A stretch of DNA of 64,000 nt from Chryseobacterium sp. c4a (GCF_009900745.1 NZ_WXVU01000017.1:60768-124767), one strand, 5' to 3'; counted from the stretch's first letter, positions 7,263-15,865 are shown. Notes: a model not told the origin generated them from the sequence alone. Program-made: numbers and translations.

Positions 7263-7691
7263 ATGAAAGGTCAGACTAAAGAAGAAATATTAGCATTCAT
7301 TAATGACTGGGGAGGTGAAACCCTGGCTAAAGCAATGGAAATAAAATTCATTGATATCGATCTCGAAAATGAAACCCTTACCGCTACGATGCCCGTACTG
7401 CCAAGAACGCATCAGCCTTTCGGAATCATGCATGGAGGAGCAAGCTGTGTACTGGCTGAAACATTAGGTTCAAGCCTGTCCAATATCTTCATTGATGGTG
7501 ATAAATATTACGGTGTAGGAACCAATATTAATTCCAATCATCTTAGAAGTAAAAAAGATGGCATTGTAACCGCTACTGCACGTTTCATCAGAAAAGGGAA
7601 AACAATGCACGTTTCTGAGATTGAGATCAGGGACGAAAAAGGAACTCTTATCAACCATACTACAATGACGAATAACATCATTCATAGATAA
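7263..7691 (+). CDS. PaaI/MenI-type hotdog thioesterase
   Basis: A 142-residue hotdog thioesterase with the family core FGIMHGGASCVLAETLGS (about 54-72), including the HGG loop and the catalytic Glu on the hotdog helix. This is the group containing 1,4-dihydroxy-2-naphthoyl-CoA hydrolase (MenI) and PaaI. I lean to menaquinone biosynthesis because an isochorismate synthase (the first menaquinone step) lies about 3.4 kb downstream on the same strand, with apparently inserted genes between. A terminator follows immediately. Gene symbol withheld because PaaI-type activity cannot be excluded. Confidence 0.78.
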   Translation: MKGQTKEEILAFINDWGGETLAKAMEIKFIDIDLENETLTATMPVLPRTHQPFGIMHGGASCVLAETLGSSLSNIFIDGDKYYGVGTNINSNHLRSKKDGIVTATARFIRKGKTMHVSEIEIRDEKGTLINHTTMTNNIIHR

Positions 7692-7710
7692 GTTGAATAA
7701 ACATAGAATT

Positions 7711-7740
7711 AAAAGCTCAAAAAAATTTGGGCTTTTTTTA
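7711..7740 (+). terminator. Intrinsic terminator after the hotdog thioesterase
   Basis: AAAGCTCAAA pairs with TTTGGGCTTT (one G-T pair) around AAAA, followed by TTTTTTT. Confidence 0.75.
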
Positions 7741-7793
7741 TATCCTTACTGCAACCTTTTTATTTTTTTGCATCTTATAAGAAACTAACAACC

Positions 7794-8852
7794 ATGAAAA
7801 TTCAAATTTTAGCTTTTTTAGCGGCTTTCTTATTCTGTATCTCCTGTAATAATGACGATTCAACTCTTCAGGAAAAAACAGCATCTTACGACGTTTATCT
7901 TGGCGGTGTAGATGAGTTCAAAGCATGTTATTGGAAGAACGGACAACAGACTTTTGTGCAGGGCGGAGAAAATCTGATGGGAACCAAAATTATCGTAGAC
8001 AATAATGATGTTTATCTTTTCGGTACAAATGTAGACAAGATAGATCCGAAACCAGCATGGTATTTCTGGAAAAATGGAGTAAAACATAATGTAGCAGAGT
8101 ATTTAAACGCAGGAGCTGATGATGAATTTGCGATCTACTCTGACATGATCGTTCATAATGGCGATATCTATTTTCTGGGAAAAGCTACTAATCCTTCTTC
8201 TACGTCTTCACAGGATAAGTACCAGTATTGTTATTGGAAAAATGGGATAAAAACGGTTTTAGAAACTTACGGATCAGGAAGTTCAGTAAGGCTAAGCGGA
8301 GGGATAGAGGTTTTTAATAATATCGTATATACTTCAATTCGTAAAAATATTGATTTATCTAATTATCCCACCGTAACATGGGATTTAGGATATTACAATA
8401 ACAATACTTATTATACATTGTTTAATACGGATAAGCTCTTACCTCATAAATTTATTAATGATCCATCCAATCCTTCCCAAATTTATATGATCACTAAAAC
8501 TAATGCTTATACTCTTAGTATTTCATCTATTAAGAATATTACCTCCGGAAATGATATACAGATTCCGGCAAATATTGCTCAAAATGGAATCAGCCAGGTC
8601 TATTTTGAGGGATCTGATAAATATTACATCGGTAAAGATTTCTATTACAAGAACAATACTTTAGTTTCGATAAATAATGCTAATGGATTTAATGATATTG
8701 GGCAATTCACTGTAAAAGATCAAAATATCTATACCACCAGATACAATCCCAATCAGACCTCTGTAAAGTTTTATATCAATGATGTAGAAACACAAAGTCT
8801 GCCTAATATAATGAGAGGTTGCTTCAATTCAATCTTTGTTGTAAAAAAATAA
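7794..8852 (+). CDS. Surface lipoprotein with repeated YWKNG motifs
   Basis: A 352-residue predicted lipoprotein: the signal KIQILAFLAAFLFCISC ends at a lipobox cysteine (C18) followed by NNDD, a tail often seen on outer-membrane-exposed Bacteroidota lipoproteins. The mature part contains recurring WKNG phrases (YWKNGQQ, FWKNGVK, YWKNGIK) spaced by about 50-75 residues with intervening 'VYLFGT/IYFLGK' strands, suggesting a beta-propeller-like repeat. Function unknown. It is a single gene framed by terminators, lying between the two menaquinone-type genes. Confidence 0.75.
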   Translation: MKIQILAFLAAFLFCISCNNDDSTLQEKTASYDVYLGGVDEFKACYWKNGQQTFVQGGENLMGTKIIVDNNDVYLFGTNVDKIDPKPAWYFWKNGVKHNVAEYLNAGADDEFAIYSDMIVHNGDIYFLGKATNPSSTSSQDKYQYCYWKNGIKTVLETYGSGSSVRLSGGIEVFNNIVYTSIRKNIDLSNYPTVTWDLGYYNNNTYYTLFNTDKLLPHKFINDPSNPSQIYMITKTNAYTLSISSIKNITSGNDIQIPANIAQNGISQVYFEGSDKYYIGKDFYYKNNTLVSINNANGFNDIGQFTVKDQNIYTTRYNPNQTSVKFYINDVETQSLPNIMRGCFNSIFVVKK

Positions 8853-8893
8853 CACAATTGATGATAAAGATGAAGGATTGAGAAATCTGCAAG

Positions 8894-8936
8894 GTATATT
8901 CCCCAAAATTTTTTGGGGATATACTGTTTTTTATTA
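8894..8936 (+). terminator. Intrinsic terminator after the lipoprotein
   Basis: GTATATTCCCCAAAA pairs with TTTTGGGGATATAC (single T bulge), followed by TGTTTTTTATT. Confidence 0.88.
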
Positions 8937-9064
8937 TCCTTATTACTTTAACATCTAATAAAATAACACTTATAGAAATAACTTTACTTTCAGGAAATAA
9001 ATAATCATAAGACTCATGTTAGAGGTAAGATCATCCCTATCATGACCAGCTAAAATTAATACGA

Positions 9065-10150
9065 TTGATAGTAAAAACCAACGACTGGCAAAAAATCTAC
9101 AGTATACATTCCCCTAAACTTCTGGGGATTTGCCGTAGATATGTACAAGATCTTCATACAGCGGAAGATATTCTTCAGGACAGCTTTATAGCTGCCATCC
9201 AAAATATTCATCAGCTTAAAGATGAGAAAATGCTTTTTGCCTGGTTAAAAAAAATTGTAGTCAATAATGCATTACAACATCTACGAAAAAGCAGTAAAGA
9301 AACTTTTATTACGGATGAGTTACCAGAAATCTCTGAAACATCATTGGCCATGAGCAACAGTGAAGAAAAAGACTATGTTCTTGCTTATGATTTCACACAG
9401 GAAGAGCTTCTTTCTTCTATTGATATCCTTCCCCACCATCATAAATCAGTTTTCAATTTATATTGTATTGAAAACTATTCCCATGCAGAAATAGCCCGTG
9501 AACTAGGAATCACAGTCAATACCTCGAAATCACACCTTTTAAGAGCAAAAAAGGCGATACAAAACCATTTGCTTAATACAGTACAACCGAGTACTCCAAG
9601 AAAGAGAAAAAAGCTTACTCAACTATTGATTTTCCTTGGTTTTGGTGGTTTATTATGGGCACAAACCTTCAGAAATAAATTTTCAGATTTTTCAATACCA
9701 ACATCAAAAATATTAGAAATACCAGAAAATTCATTTCCCCAGAAGTATACAATTCCTACAGGTATAGGATTTATTTCAAAAAAAATGGGACTGCTCACAG
9801 CAGGCGGTACTCTTTGTATCATCACCTTTGTATCAATACTTCTGTTCAAACCTATAAGCAATGGTACATACGGAAATTACATAACTCCTGAAACAATAGA
9901 AAAAATAACACAATCAGAAATTGAAGCTAAAGATCTTCAACATTCAAATCCCAATGCTGATCAACACCAAAATAATGAACAGACAAACATTGGAATAGAA
10001 AAAACATTCATTCCGGAAGAAAAAGCAAGCAATATAAATGCTAAGGGGCATCAAATAACAATAAAGGACAGTACCCACGAAGATATCCCTAAAAAAATCA
10101 TTGTTGTAAAGAAAATCATACAAAGAGACACCATATATGTTGAAAGATAA
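9065..10150 (+). CDS. ECF sigma factor with membrane-spanning C-terminal extension
   Basis: A 361-residue protein; ordinary ECF sigma factors are about 170-200. Region 2 (about 9-77: YSIHSPKLLGICRRYVQDLHTAEDILQDSF) and region 4 (about 115-168: SVFNLYCIENYSHAEIARELGITVNTSKSHLLRAKKAI) are complete. The extension has two hydrophobic segments (about 184-200 and 241-261) and a polar tail ending IIQRDTIYVER. This may be a sigma factor with a built-in membrane anchor or anti-sigma-like part. No ATG exists at a sensible place; TTG 9065 is the most plausible start. The barrel gene follows 13 bases downstream and shares the terminal motif. Confidence 0.85.
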   Translation: MIVKTNDWQKIYSIHSPKLLGICRRYVQDLHTAEDILQDSFIAAIQNIHQLKDEKMLFAWLKKIVVNNALQHLRKSSKETFITDELPEISETSLAMSNSEEKDYVLAYDFTQEELLSSIDILPHHHKSVFNLYCIENYSHAEIARELGITVNTSKSHLLRAKKAIQNHLLNTVQPSTPRKRKKLTQLLIFLGFGGLLWAQTFRNKFSDFSIPTSKILEIPENSFPQKYTIPTGIGFISKKMGLLTAGGTLCIITFVSILLFKPISNGTYGNYITPETIEKITQSEIEAKDLQHSNPNADQHQNNEQTNIGIEKTFIPEEKASNINAKGHQITIKDSTHEDIPKKIIVVKKIIQRDTIYVER

Positions 10151-10163
10151 ACTAATACCTACC

Positions 10164-11039
10164 ATGTTTTTAAGAAAATTAATTTTTATCCTGTTACTTG
10201 CTCTTGTACAAATCCTCAATGCCCAAAGAAAAAAAGCAGACACTCTGTATGTTTATGAAAAAGTTATCATTTATGATACTATTTATCTTGAAAAAGCAAT
10301 AAGAATACAACCCAAGGGACTTTCTCTTCATTCATCACCAATAATAACAGGGAAAGAACTTCTCGATATGGGGTCTTTTAAAGATGAAACAAAAGGAGTA
10401 CCTGTTTACGTTAGAAAAAAATTTCAGTTTGGAGCAGAGATTGGAAGTGGTTTAAAAAATAGCAGCTGGGCTAAAGATCCTAACAAAAGTAATTCTCAAT
10501 TTGGAGTGAATATCGGATTATGGGCTTCAAGGCCAATCATTCATAATTTCTCATTAATGCTGTCTGCTCATGTATATCATTGGAGTTCTACTTTTGATCT
10601 GGATGCCAATAAAGAAGACACATGGCTAAATGGATATTATTTTACAAAGGATTCTCAGCCTTTGCTTTTTCAAAGATTCAATAATAAACATTTTGAATAT
10701 GCTTTGCAGCTGAAATTATTATACGAATGGAAAAACTTCCATCCATTTATCGGTCTTTTAGCCAATAAGAACAGTTATAAAATGCAGTTTCTAGCACCCG
10801 AAAACCATATTTTGAACAAACAAGAGGATTTTACCTCCAATCAGTTCAATTTCGGATATGCTATGGGAATTCGGTATAAAGCACTGAAGAAATGGATATT
10901 GTCTTTAGAATATCAGGAATATAAAATGGACAATGTTTCCTTAAAAAACAGCTCATATAATTTTGACATCTTTAAGACTAATAATACCTTTGCAGAAAGG
11001 AAAATCAACTTCGGGATTTCCTATATTATTTCCGGTTGA
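10164..11039 (+). CDS. Outer-membrane beta-barrel protein paired with the sigma factor
   Basis: Exported protein of 291 residues, starting at ATG 10164 (signal FLRKLIFILLLALVQILNAQ); the earlier ATG at 10137 would overlap the sigma gene and lengthen the signal. Just after the signal it carries DTLYVYEKVIIYDTIYLEK, matching the sigma protein's C-terminal RDTIYVER. The remainder shows alternating aromatic strands (FGVNIGLWASR, FEYALQLKLLYEW, NFGYAMGIRY, KINFGISYIISG) typical of a PorT/OmpW-like barrel, with a terminal aromatic/hydrophobic strand. Likely co-transcribed with the sigma factor; function unknown. Confidence 0.75.
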   Translation: MFLRKLIFILLLALVQILNAQRKKADTLYVYEKVIIYDTIYLEKAIRIQPKGLSLHSSPIITGKELLDMGSFKDETKGVPVYVRKKFQFGAEIGSGLKNSSWAKDPNKSNSQFGVNIGLWASRPIIHNFSLMLSAHVYHWSSTFDLDANKEDTWLNGYYFTKDSQPLLFQRFNNKHFEYALQLKLLYEWKNFHPFIGLLANKNSYKMQFLAPENHILNKQEDFTSNQFNFGYAMGIRYKALKKWILSLEYQEYKMDNVSLKNSSYNFDIFKTNNTFAERKINFGISYIISG

Positions 11040-11065
11040 TGATTTTCAAAATCTGTTCATAACTA

Positions 11066-12034
11066 ATGATTTATTTCAAATTTCCCTTCAACGAAGGATT
11101 GCATACTGTAGAGGAAACAACCGATAAAAACGCTGTCAACTTTTATTCTTATAACAGCCTTCATCAAATCAACTTTAATGGAAACATCATCAAAGTTGAT
11201 GTTTCAAGTTTGAATGATCTTTCGATTACCAATGAATCCTTAACAAAGGATGCTACGGGTTTTATAGCAGAAACTAAAGAAGAATACTGCAATACTTTAC
11301 AACAGGTCATTGAAGTTATTAAAGAAAATGATCTTCCCAAACTGGTTTACTCAAGGAGAAAGATCTTTACTGATTTTAATACGATTGATTATAAGGCAAG
11401 TTTTGATAATTTATGTCAAACCTATCCCAATGCCTTCAGATATCTGTTTAATGATGGTGAAAATGCCTGGATGGGAGCCTTTTCAGAAGTATTGGGTAAG
11501 TTCAACAAAACGACTCATGAGTTTGAGACCATGGCATTGGCAGGAACCCTTCCGACCTCTGAAGAATGGACAGTAAAAGAGATTGAAGAACAAAAACCGG
11601 TTACCACTTATATTCAGAATATTCTTAAAAACTATTCGGGTCAGATTCAGCAATCTGAAACGTATGATCATGTTTCCGGAAATATCAAACACCTGCGTAC
11701 AGATTTTAAAACCACAATAAAGCCCAATGATCTTGACAGCCTTATTCAGGATCTCCACCCTACTCCGGCAGTTTGTGGGATTCCTAAAGATTTTTGCAAT
11801 GAAAATATCCGAAAATATGAGAAATTCCCCCGTGAATTCTATGCAGGTTATATCAAAGTGGAAACTGAAGAAAGCATTCTTTATTTCGTGAATCTTCGAT
11901 GTGCAAGACTTTACAAAGATTCTGTACATGTTTTTGTAGGGGGGGGAATTACAGCTCAGAGCAATCCGGAAAAAGAATGGACTGAAACAGAACTGAAATC
12001 TGAAGCTATTTTAAAGAATCTGGCTGTTTCTTAA
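11066..12034 (+). CDS. menF: Isochorismate synthase family protein (chorismate-binding)
   Basis: A 322-residue chorismate-binding enzyme, expected to convert chorismate to isochorismate for menaquinone. Recognisable blocks: LPKLVYSRRKIF, AFRYLFNDGENAWMGAFSEVL, MALAGTLPT (the catalytic-loop AGT motif), HLRTDF, HPTPAVCGIPK (the H-P-TPA-V-G active-site block), EFYAGYIKVE and VFVGGGITAQSNPEKEW (substrate and Mg2+ binding E). It is shorter than typical MenF/EntC (about 390-430), with a trimmed N-terminal half, as is common in this bacterial group. The gene contains a run of eight G at 11940-11947. EntC/salicylate-type function cannot be fully excluded. Confidence 0.85.
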   Translation: MIYFKFPFNEGLHTVEETTDKNAVNFYSYNSLHQINFNGNIIKVDVSSLNDLSITNESLTKDATGFIAETKEEYCNTLQQVIEVIKENDLPKLVYSRRKIFTDFNTIDYKASFDNLCQTYPNAFRYLFNDGENAWMGAFSEVLGKFNKTTHEFETMALAGTLPTSEEWTVKEIEEQKPVTTYIQNILKNYSGQIQQSETYDHVSGNIKHLRTDFKTTIKPNDLDSLIQDLHPTPAVCGIPKDFCNENIRKYEKFPREFYAGYIKVETEESILYFVNLRCARLYKDSVHVFVGGGITAQSNPEKEWTETELKSEAILKNLAVS

Positions 12035-12194
12035 CAGAAAGGATTCTATTCTTTTACCATAGATTTTTTGATATTATACACAAAATAGCGAGAGGATAAA
12101 AAGTAGTTTAGATTCTTTCAGAATGGCAAATTGCATGGTTATCAAATCTGCTTTTAATCTTTGTTGCATTCGTGAAACTATTTGTGTTTTAATA

Positions 12195-12270
12195 TTAGGT
12201 TTTGGCTAAAGCCGATGAATTGGTTTATTTGGTTTATTGAGCGGCCAGGCTAAAGCCCGCCCCTATTGAT
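12195..12270 (+). repeat. REP-like repeat with paired GGCTAAAGCC palindromes (copy 1)
   Basis: TTAGGTTTTGGCTAAAGCC at 12195-12213 and GGCTAAAGCCCGCCCC at 12248-12263, separated by an AT-rich spacer. The same arrangement, with the first 19 bases identical, recurs at 50702-50768. Two adjacent palindromic boxes between genes are typical of bacterial REP/BIME-type elements. Confidence 0.7.
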
Positions 12271-12323
12271 GTTGATATCCTCATGCATATGTACACAGAT
12301 AAAAGTTGTTTAACGACAAGATC

Positions 12324-12379
12324 TTTTATCTTTTATCTTTTATCTTTTATCTTTTATCTTTTATCTTTTATCTTTTACC
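12324..12379 (+). repeat. Heptanucleotide tandem repeat (TTTTATC)n
   Basis: Seven perfect consecutive copies of TTTTATC (12324-12372) plus an eighth imperfect copy TTTTACC. It lies beyond the 3' end of the minus-strand membrane protein gene, so phase variation of a neighbouring gene is not obvious; it should be hypermutable in length. Confidence 0.92.
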
Positions 12380-12382
12380 CAT

Positions 12383-12411
12383 AAAAAAACCTCCTTCGAA
12401 ACGAAAGAGGC
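12383..12411 (-). terminator. Intrinsic terminator of the marC-small membrane protein unit
   Basis: CCTCCTTCG pairs with CGAAAGAGG (one mismatch) around AAA; the A run at 12383-12389 gives a T run on the minus strand, directly after the small membrane protein gene. Confidence 0.82.
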
Positions 12412-12433
12412 TATATCTATATAAATATTTCAT

Positions 12434-12631
12434 TTACTTTTTCACACCGATTCGGCTCCAGGTATCCATTACGAAAAGCAGGATAAGACCTATTGCAGCG
12501 GCAGATGCAGAAAATACAAACTTAATGTTATCTTCATCAGCGATAAGGTCATTCTGCCAGTTGATAGCATACAAATTAATAGCGATGAAAACGATGAACA
12601 GTATTAAAAATACTTTATAAAACTTCTTCAT
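12434..12631 (-). CDS. Small two-helix membrane protein
   Basis: A 65-residue protein with two predicted membrane helices (about 5-25, YKVFLILFIVFIAINLYAI, and about 38-56, FVFSASAAAIGLILLFVMD) joined by an acidic loop, ending in a basic tail. It starts 5 bases after the marC stop and is followed by a good terminator, so it is co-transcribed with marC. Function not recognised; confidence in it being real comes from its operon position and clean hydrophobic pattern. Confidence 0.75.
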   Translation of the reverse strand: MKKFYKVFLILFIVFIAINLYAINWQNDLIADEDNIKFVFSASAAAIGLILLFVMDTWSRIGVKK

Positions 12632-12636
12632 AATTT

Positions 12637-13239
12637 TTAAAAATTAACATAATTCAGCACCAGTTGGGCAAAATTAGCAGTGAATAATTTAATTGAAATC
12701 GCTAAAAGAATAATACCGAAAACTTTCTGAAGAATCATCAAAGTAGCATCTCCAATTTTCTGCTCCAACCATTTCGCTGATTTCAGCACCAAATATACGA
12801 AAATTGTATTAAGAATGATTCCGCAAATAATATTAATATCATGAAATTCAGCTCTGAGGGAAAGTGCTGTTGTTAAAGTTCCGGCACCTGCAACTAATGG
12901 AAATGCGATGGGCACGATAGATGCTGCCTTTGCTTCAGTTGTTTTATTGATCTCAATTCCTAAAATCATTTCCAGAGCTATGACAAAAATCACAAAAGCT
13001 CCGGCGATGGCAAAGGAATTTACATCCACACCAATCAGTTTTAGAATTTTGTTTCCTACAAATAGGAAAACAATCATAATTGCTCCGGCAGTAATCGCAG
13101 CTTTTCCAGCTTCAATCTTTCCAAACTTCTGCTGTAAGCTTACTATAATAGGAACAGAGCCGATAATATCGATAACGGCAAAAAGAACCATAAAGCTGGT
13201 AACGATCTCTTTAAAAGAGAAACCCTCAAAAATTTCCAT
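12637..13239 (-). CDS. MarC family integral membrane protein
   Basis: A 200-residue polytopic protein of the MarC/NAAT family with about six membrane helices. Family landmarks include FAVIDIIGSVPIIVSLQQ near the N-terminus and PIAFPLVAGAGTLTTAL (about 112-128). MarC relatives were once tied to multiple antibiotic resistance and some are neutral amino acid transporters; the substrate here is unknown. Length matches the family. A minus-strand promoter is 23 bases upstream, and a small membrane protein follows in the same unit. Confidence 0.9.
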   Translation of the reverse strand: MEIFEGFSFKEIVTSFMVLFAVIDIIGSVPIIVSLQQKFGKIEAGKAAITAGAIMIVFLFVGNKILKLIGVDVNSFAIAGAFVIFVIALEMILGIEINKTTEAKAASIVPIAFPLVAGAGTLTTALSLRAEFHDINIICGIILNTIFVYLVLKSAKWLEQKIGDATLMILQKVFGIILLAISIKLFTANFAQLVLNYVNF

Positions 13240-13261
13240 CTCTTTGTAATTAAAAATTTCG

Positions 13262-13269
13262 CAAAAATA
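13262..13269 (-). promoter_or_regulatory. TAnnTTTG promoter of marC
   Basis: CAAAAATA on the plus strand equals TATTTTTG on the minus strand, 23 bases before the marC ATG. Confidence 0.55.
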
Positions 13270-13283
13270 TGAAAATAAACTGA

Positions 13284-15023
13284 TTATTTGCTAATTTGTG
13301 AATATAAATTAACAATTGTTTTCAAAAGTTCCTCTATACCATCATGAGATTTCACAGGAGAATATTTCTCCATCTGAATTTTCTGCTGCAATTTTCCATA
13401 TTCTTCAGCAATTGAAGAACCTTTGTGCTTTTCAAGAAAAGTCTTAAACTCAGCAATAGAGCCTTGGAAATACTGGTTTCTTACTTCCTGATCCAATTCT
13501 TCCAATGTCGTAAAGAACTTTTCATACTCACCATTATCTTTAAGGTTTTCAAGATACCCAAAATAATCGTTGATATCCGTTTTCAGCAACTCTCTGATTT
13601 CTTTTTCCGTTTCCGCCACAGAACCCAAAGGTTTTTGAGATACAGTTTCTCTAACTAATGTACGTTTTTTTTGCCAAGTCTTAAATAACAGATATACAAC
13701 AAATAAGCCTAAAAGGATGGCGATATTGGTTAAAAGAATATTCCAGTGAAATTTACTTTTCTCTTTTACCTGAAACGAAGTCGTTTTTAAAACTGGTGTA
13801 TTAACAGTCTCTAAAAGGTTATTGGTATACTCATTTACCTTTTCTACCGTAGAACGGGATTCCATTACCTGATCGTGGGAAAGAGCATTTACATTCAATG
13901 TCTTTTGCCCCAGATCTATATATTCCCTATTTTCAGGATCAAAGAATGCAAACTGCTCTGTTTTGATAGAAATAGCTCCTGATTTATTAGGAACAACTAC
14001 ATAACTGGCAGAAATTTCACCTTTCATACCTGAAGATCCCGGAGAAACTTTTGAAGTGATTTTTGGTGCAAAAACTTCATAATCTGGAGAGGAAGCAATT
14101 TTTGGAAGTACCATATCAGGTAAATTACCTTCTCCTGTTACTTTCACTACCACATTCAGTGGTTTTTTAGCTTCTGGTTTCTCTTTGCTGGCATTGTAAA
14201 CGTTTACCTTAAAATTACCTACTGCATTATTAAAATATTCGGGAGCTCCTTCAGGAAGCTTTCTTACATTAATCTTTACCTTATTGGAAACAATTTTATT
14301 TTTATTCGAGTAGGTGCTTACTGATGCTGATACTCCTGGCACTTCAACATATCCAGCCTCATTCGGAAATACCATAAACATGGCCAGAATCTGGGAGGCC
14401 ATATTTCCGTTACCGGATGGGTCGATTTCAGATTTTGTAAAGTTAATAGGATGTACATTGATGTTATCTTGCTGAGGAAGACGTATATTTTTCACCTTTC
14501 TAAGGTTATCCATATTCCTGGAATACACTTTCAGAACAGCAATGGTAGGCTGATCCTGATACACATCCCTGTCTTCAATCTCCATATTCAGATACACTTC
14601 ATTGGAAGTATTACTGGCTAAAGATTTCTTTTCAACAATATCCCGGATATTGACGTCGAAAGGTTCGGTTTTGTAGATTTTATTATTAACGGTAACCAGT
14701 ACGGATCCGATTTTAATCTTTCCTTTTTTCTTAGGCTCAAGAGCAATTCTGGAAACTTTTTGAGTAATAAGTGTATTAGTAGCTGGGTCAATCACCGTAT
14801 TGGTTACAGATCCGCTGCCTATAATGTTGAATTTTGAAAGATCCGGAAGCTGAAAACCTGTCTGTTGAACAAGGTCGCTTCCGTTAAGTTCAAGGATGAT
14901 AGTAAGGTTTACGATATCCTTTCCGCCGTACTCGGCTTTATCTGCATCAAGAGATAGATTTACCTGTCCGTAAGTAATTACGGATGCTAAAGTAAGCAAT
15001 ATGTAAATCAATCTGTGTTTCAT
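13284..15023 (-). CDS. batD: BatD, aerotolerance-type membrane protein
   Basis: About 579 residues, starting at ATG 15023 (TGATG overlap with batC) rather than at the upstream TTG. A signal peptide (LIYILLTLASVITYGQ) is followed by a BatD beta-rich ectodomain beginning LSLDADKAEYGGKDIVNLTIILE and containing LPDLSKFNIIGSGS. One membrane helix (NILLTNIAILLGLFVVYLLF, near 430-450) precedes a cytoplasmic helical tail. In Bacteroides BatA-E are linked to oxygen tolerance, probably as an envelope complex with VWA proteins and a MoxR ATPase. It ends the operon here. Confidence 0.9.
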   Translation of the reverse strand: MKHRLIYILLTLASVITYGQVNLSLDADKAEYGGKDIVNLTIILELNGSDLVQQTGFQLPDLSKFNIIGSGSVTNTVIDPATNTLITQKVSRIALEPKKKGKIKIGSVLVTVNNKIYKTEPFDVNIRDIVEKKSLASNTSNEVYLNMEIEDRDVYQDQPTIAVLKVYSRNMDNLRKVKNIRLPQQDNINVHPINFTKSEIDPSGNGNMASQILAMFMVFPNEAGYVEVPGVSASVSTYSNKNKIVSNKVKINVRKLPEGAPEYFNNAVGNFKVNVYNASKEKPEAKKPLNVVVKVTGEGNLPDMVLPKIASSPDYEVFAPKITSKVSPGSSGMKGEISASYVVVPNKSGAISIKTEQFAFFDPENREYIDLGQKTLNVNALSHDQVMESRSTVEKVNEYTNNLLETVNTPVLKTTSFQVKEKSKFHWNILLTNIAILLGLFVVYLLFKTWQKKRTLVRETVSQKPLGSVAETEKEIRELLKTDINDYFGYLENLKDNGEYEKFFTTLEELDQEVRNQYFQGSIAEFKTFLEKHKGSSIAEEYGKLQQKIQMEKYSPVKSHDGIEELLKTIVNLYSQISK

Positions 15024-15766
15024 CACCAATCTTTCTCGTTGCTGGTAGGCATCGAATAAGAATTTTTGTTTAAAATTCTTCTGGCGGTTTCTTTTTCTTT
15101 TTCGTTAATTTTATCTAAGAGCTGATTTTCAAGATTTTTTGGCATTCTATCCTCGTTGTTCTTATTCTGCTGAGGATTGCCCTGGTCACTTTTACCTTCG
15201 TTTTGCTGGCCATTTCCCTGGTCTTGCCTTTGGTCTTTATTATCGCCTTTCTGATCTTCCCCTTTATTCTGGTCATTACCGCCACCGCCTTTTCCAGAGT
15301 TATTCTGCTGGCTTTTATTTTGTTGCTTTTCTTTTTCCTTCAGCTTAGCAATCTCATAATTTTTACGGGTTGCTTCGCTATAAGGGTTTTGTTTAAGCGA
15401 TTTTTTATAGTAATCTGCCGCTTTTTCCGGCTGATTCATCTGCATATAGGTATTTCCTAAATTATGAAGGGCAGCCGCCTTATCGGGAAGAGTCTGTGAA
15501 AGCTGCTGAGCCTTTTCAAATTCTGCTTTTGCTTCCTCATACTTTTTGCTTTTGTACAAAGCATTTCCCATATTGTAATGAGCGGTAAAATCTTTATCAT
15601 TGGATTTCACTGCATCCATATATTTGGAAGAGGCTCCATCATAATCTTTACCGTCAAATTTTTGATTGCCTTCATGTACCAAAGTTCGGTAGTTTTCCTG
15701 CCCAAACAAAAAGCCTGAGAACGAGAAAGCAACTATAAACGATAAAAATATGATTTTAGTATTCAT
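15023..15766 (-). CDS. batC: BatC, TPR protein of the Bat operon
   Basis: About 247 residues. I start at ATG 15766 (MNTKIIFLSFIVAFSFSGFLFGQ, a signal peptide); a promoter-like CAAAAGTA at 15773-15780 makes the ATG at 15775 unlikely. Three TPR motifs follow (about 30-130: YNMGNALYKSKKYEEAKAEFEKA, LHNLGNTYMQMNQPEKAADYYKKSLKQNPYS), then a low-complexity Gln/Asn/Gly/Lys-rich linker and a basic/acidic tail. TPR partners such as BatC are thought to scaffold the VWA proteins. Its TGA overlaps the batD ATG. Confidence 0.88.
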   Translation of the reverse strand: MNTKIIFLSFIVAFSFSGFLFGQENYRTLVHEGNQKFDGKDYDGASSKYMDAVKSNDKDFTAHYNMGNALYKSKKYEEAKAEFEKAQQLSQTLPDKAAALHNLGNTYMQMNQPEKAADYYKKSLKQNPYSEATRKNYEIAKLKEKEKQQNKSQQNNSGKGGGGNDQNKGEDQKGDNKDQRQDQGNGQQNEGKSDQGNPQQNKNNEDRMPKNLENQLLDKINEKEKETARRILNKNSYSMPTSNEKDW

Positions 15767-15772
15767 TACTTG

Positions 15773-15780
15773 CAAAAGTA
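15773..15780 (-). promoter_or_regulatory. Possible internal promoter before batC
   Basis: CAAAAGTA is TACTTTTG on the minus strand, a TAnnTTTG match only six bases from the batC ATG at 15766. If active, it would give a leaderless or nearly leaderless batC-batD transcript separate from the upstream operon. Confidence 0.45.
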
Positions 15781-15865
15781 TTCCTTTATATGTTAAGAAA
15801 CAGAGTTTTATTTGTTAAAGTTCGGTTAAAGTAGCCACTATCATCCATATCAATAATAAGAGGAA

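Larger units (their letters stand above)
12035..12433. other. Intergenic region with repeats, no gene
   Basis: This 400-base gap holds a fragment resembling the 31143-31240 repeat (GATTCTTTCAGAATGGCAAA near 12114-12133), a REP-like GGCTAAAGCC pair, a heptanucleotide tandem array, and the minus-strand terminator of the small membrane protein gene. No codon-like frame is evident. Confidence 0.6.

Noticed and set aside
11940..11947. Run of eight G in the isochorismate synthase gene as a possible frameshift or phase-variation site
   Set aside because: The reading frame is intact across it and encodes the conserved VGGG-containing motif; it could vary in length but there is no evidence here.
12324..12379. 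Regular short repeats that could suggest a CRISPR-like array
   Set aside because: The unit is only 7 bases with no spacers; it is a simple tandem repeat. No cas genes in the window.
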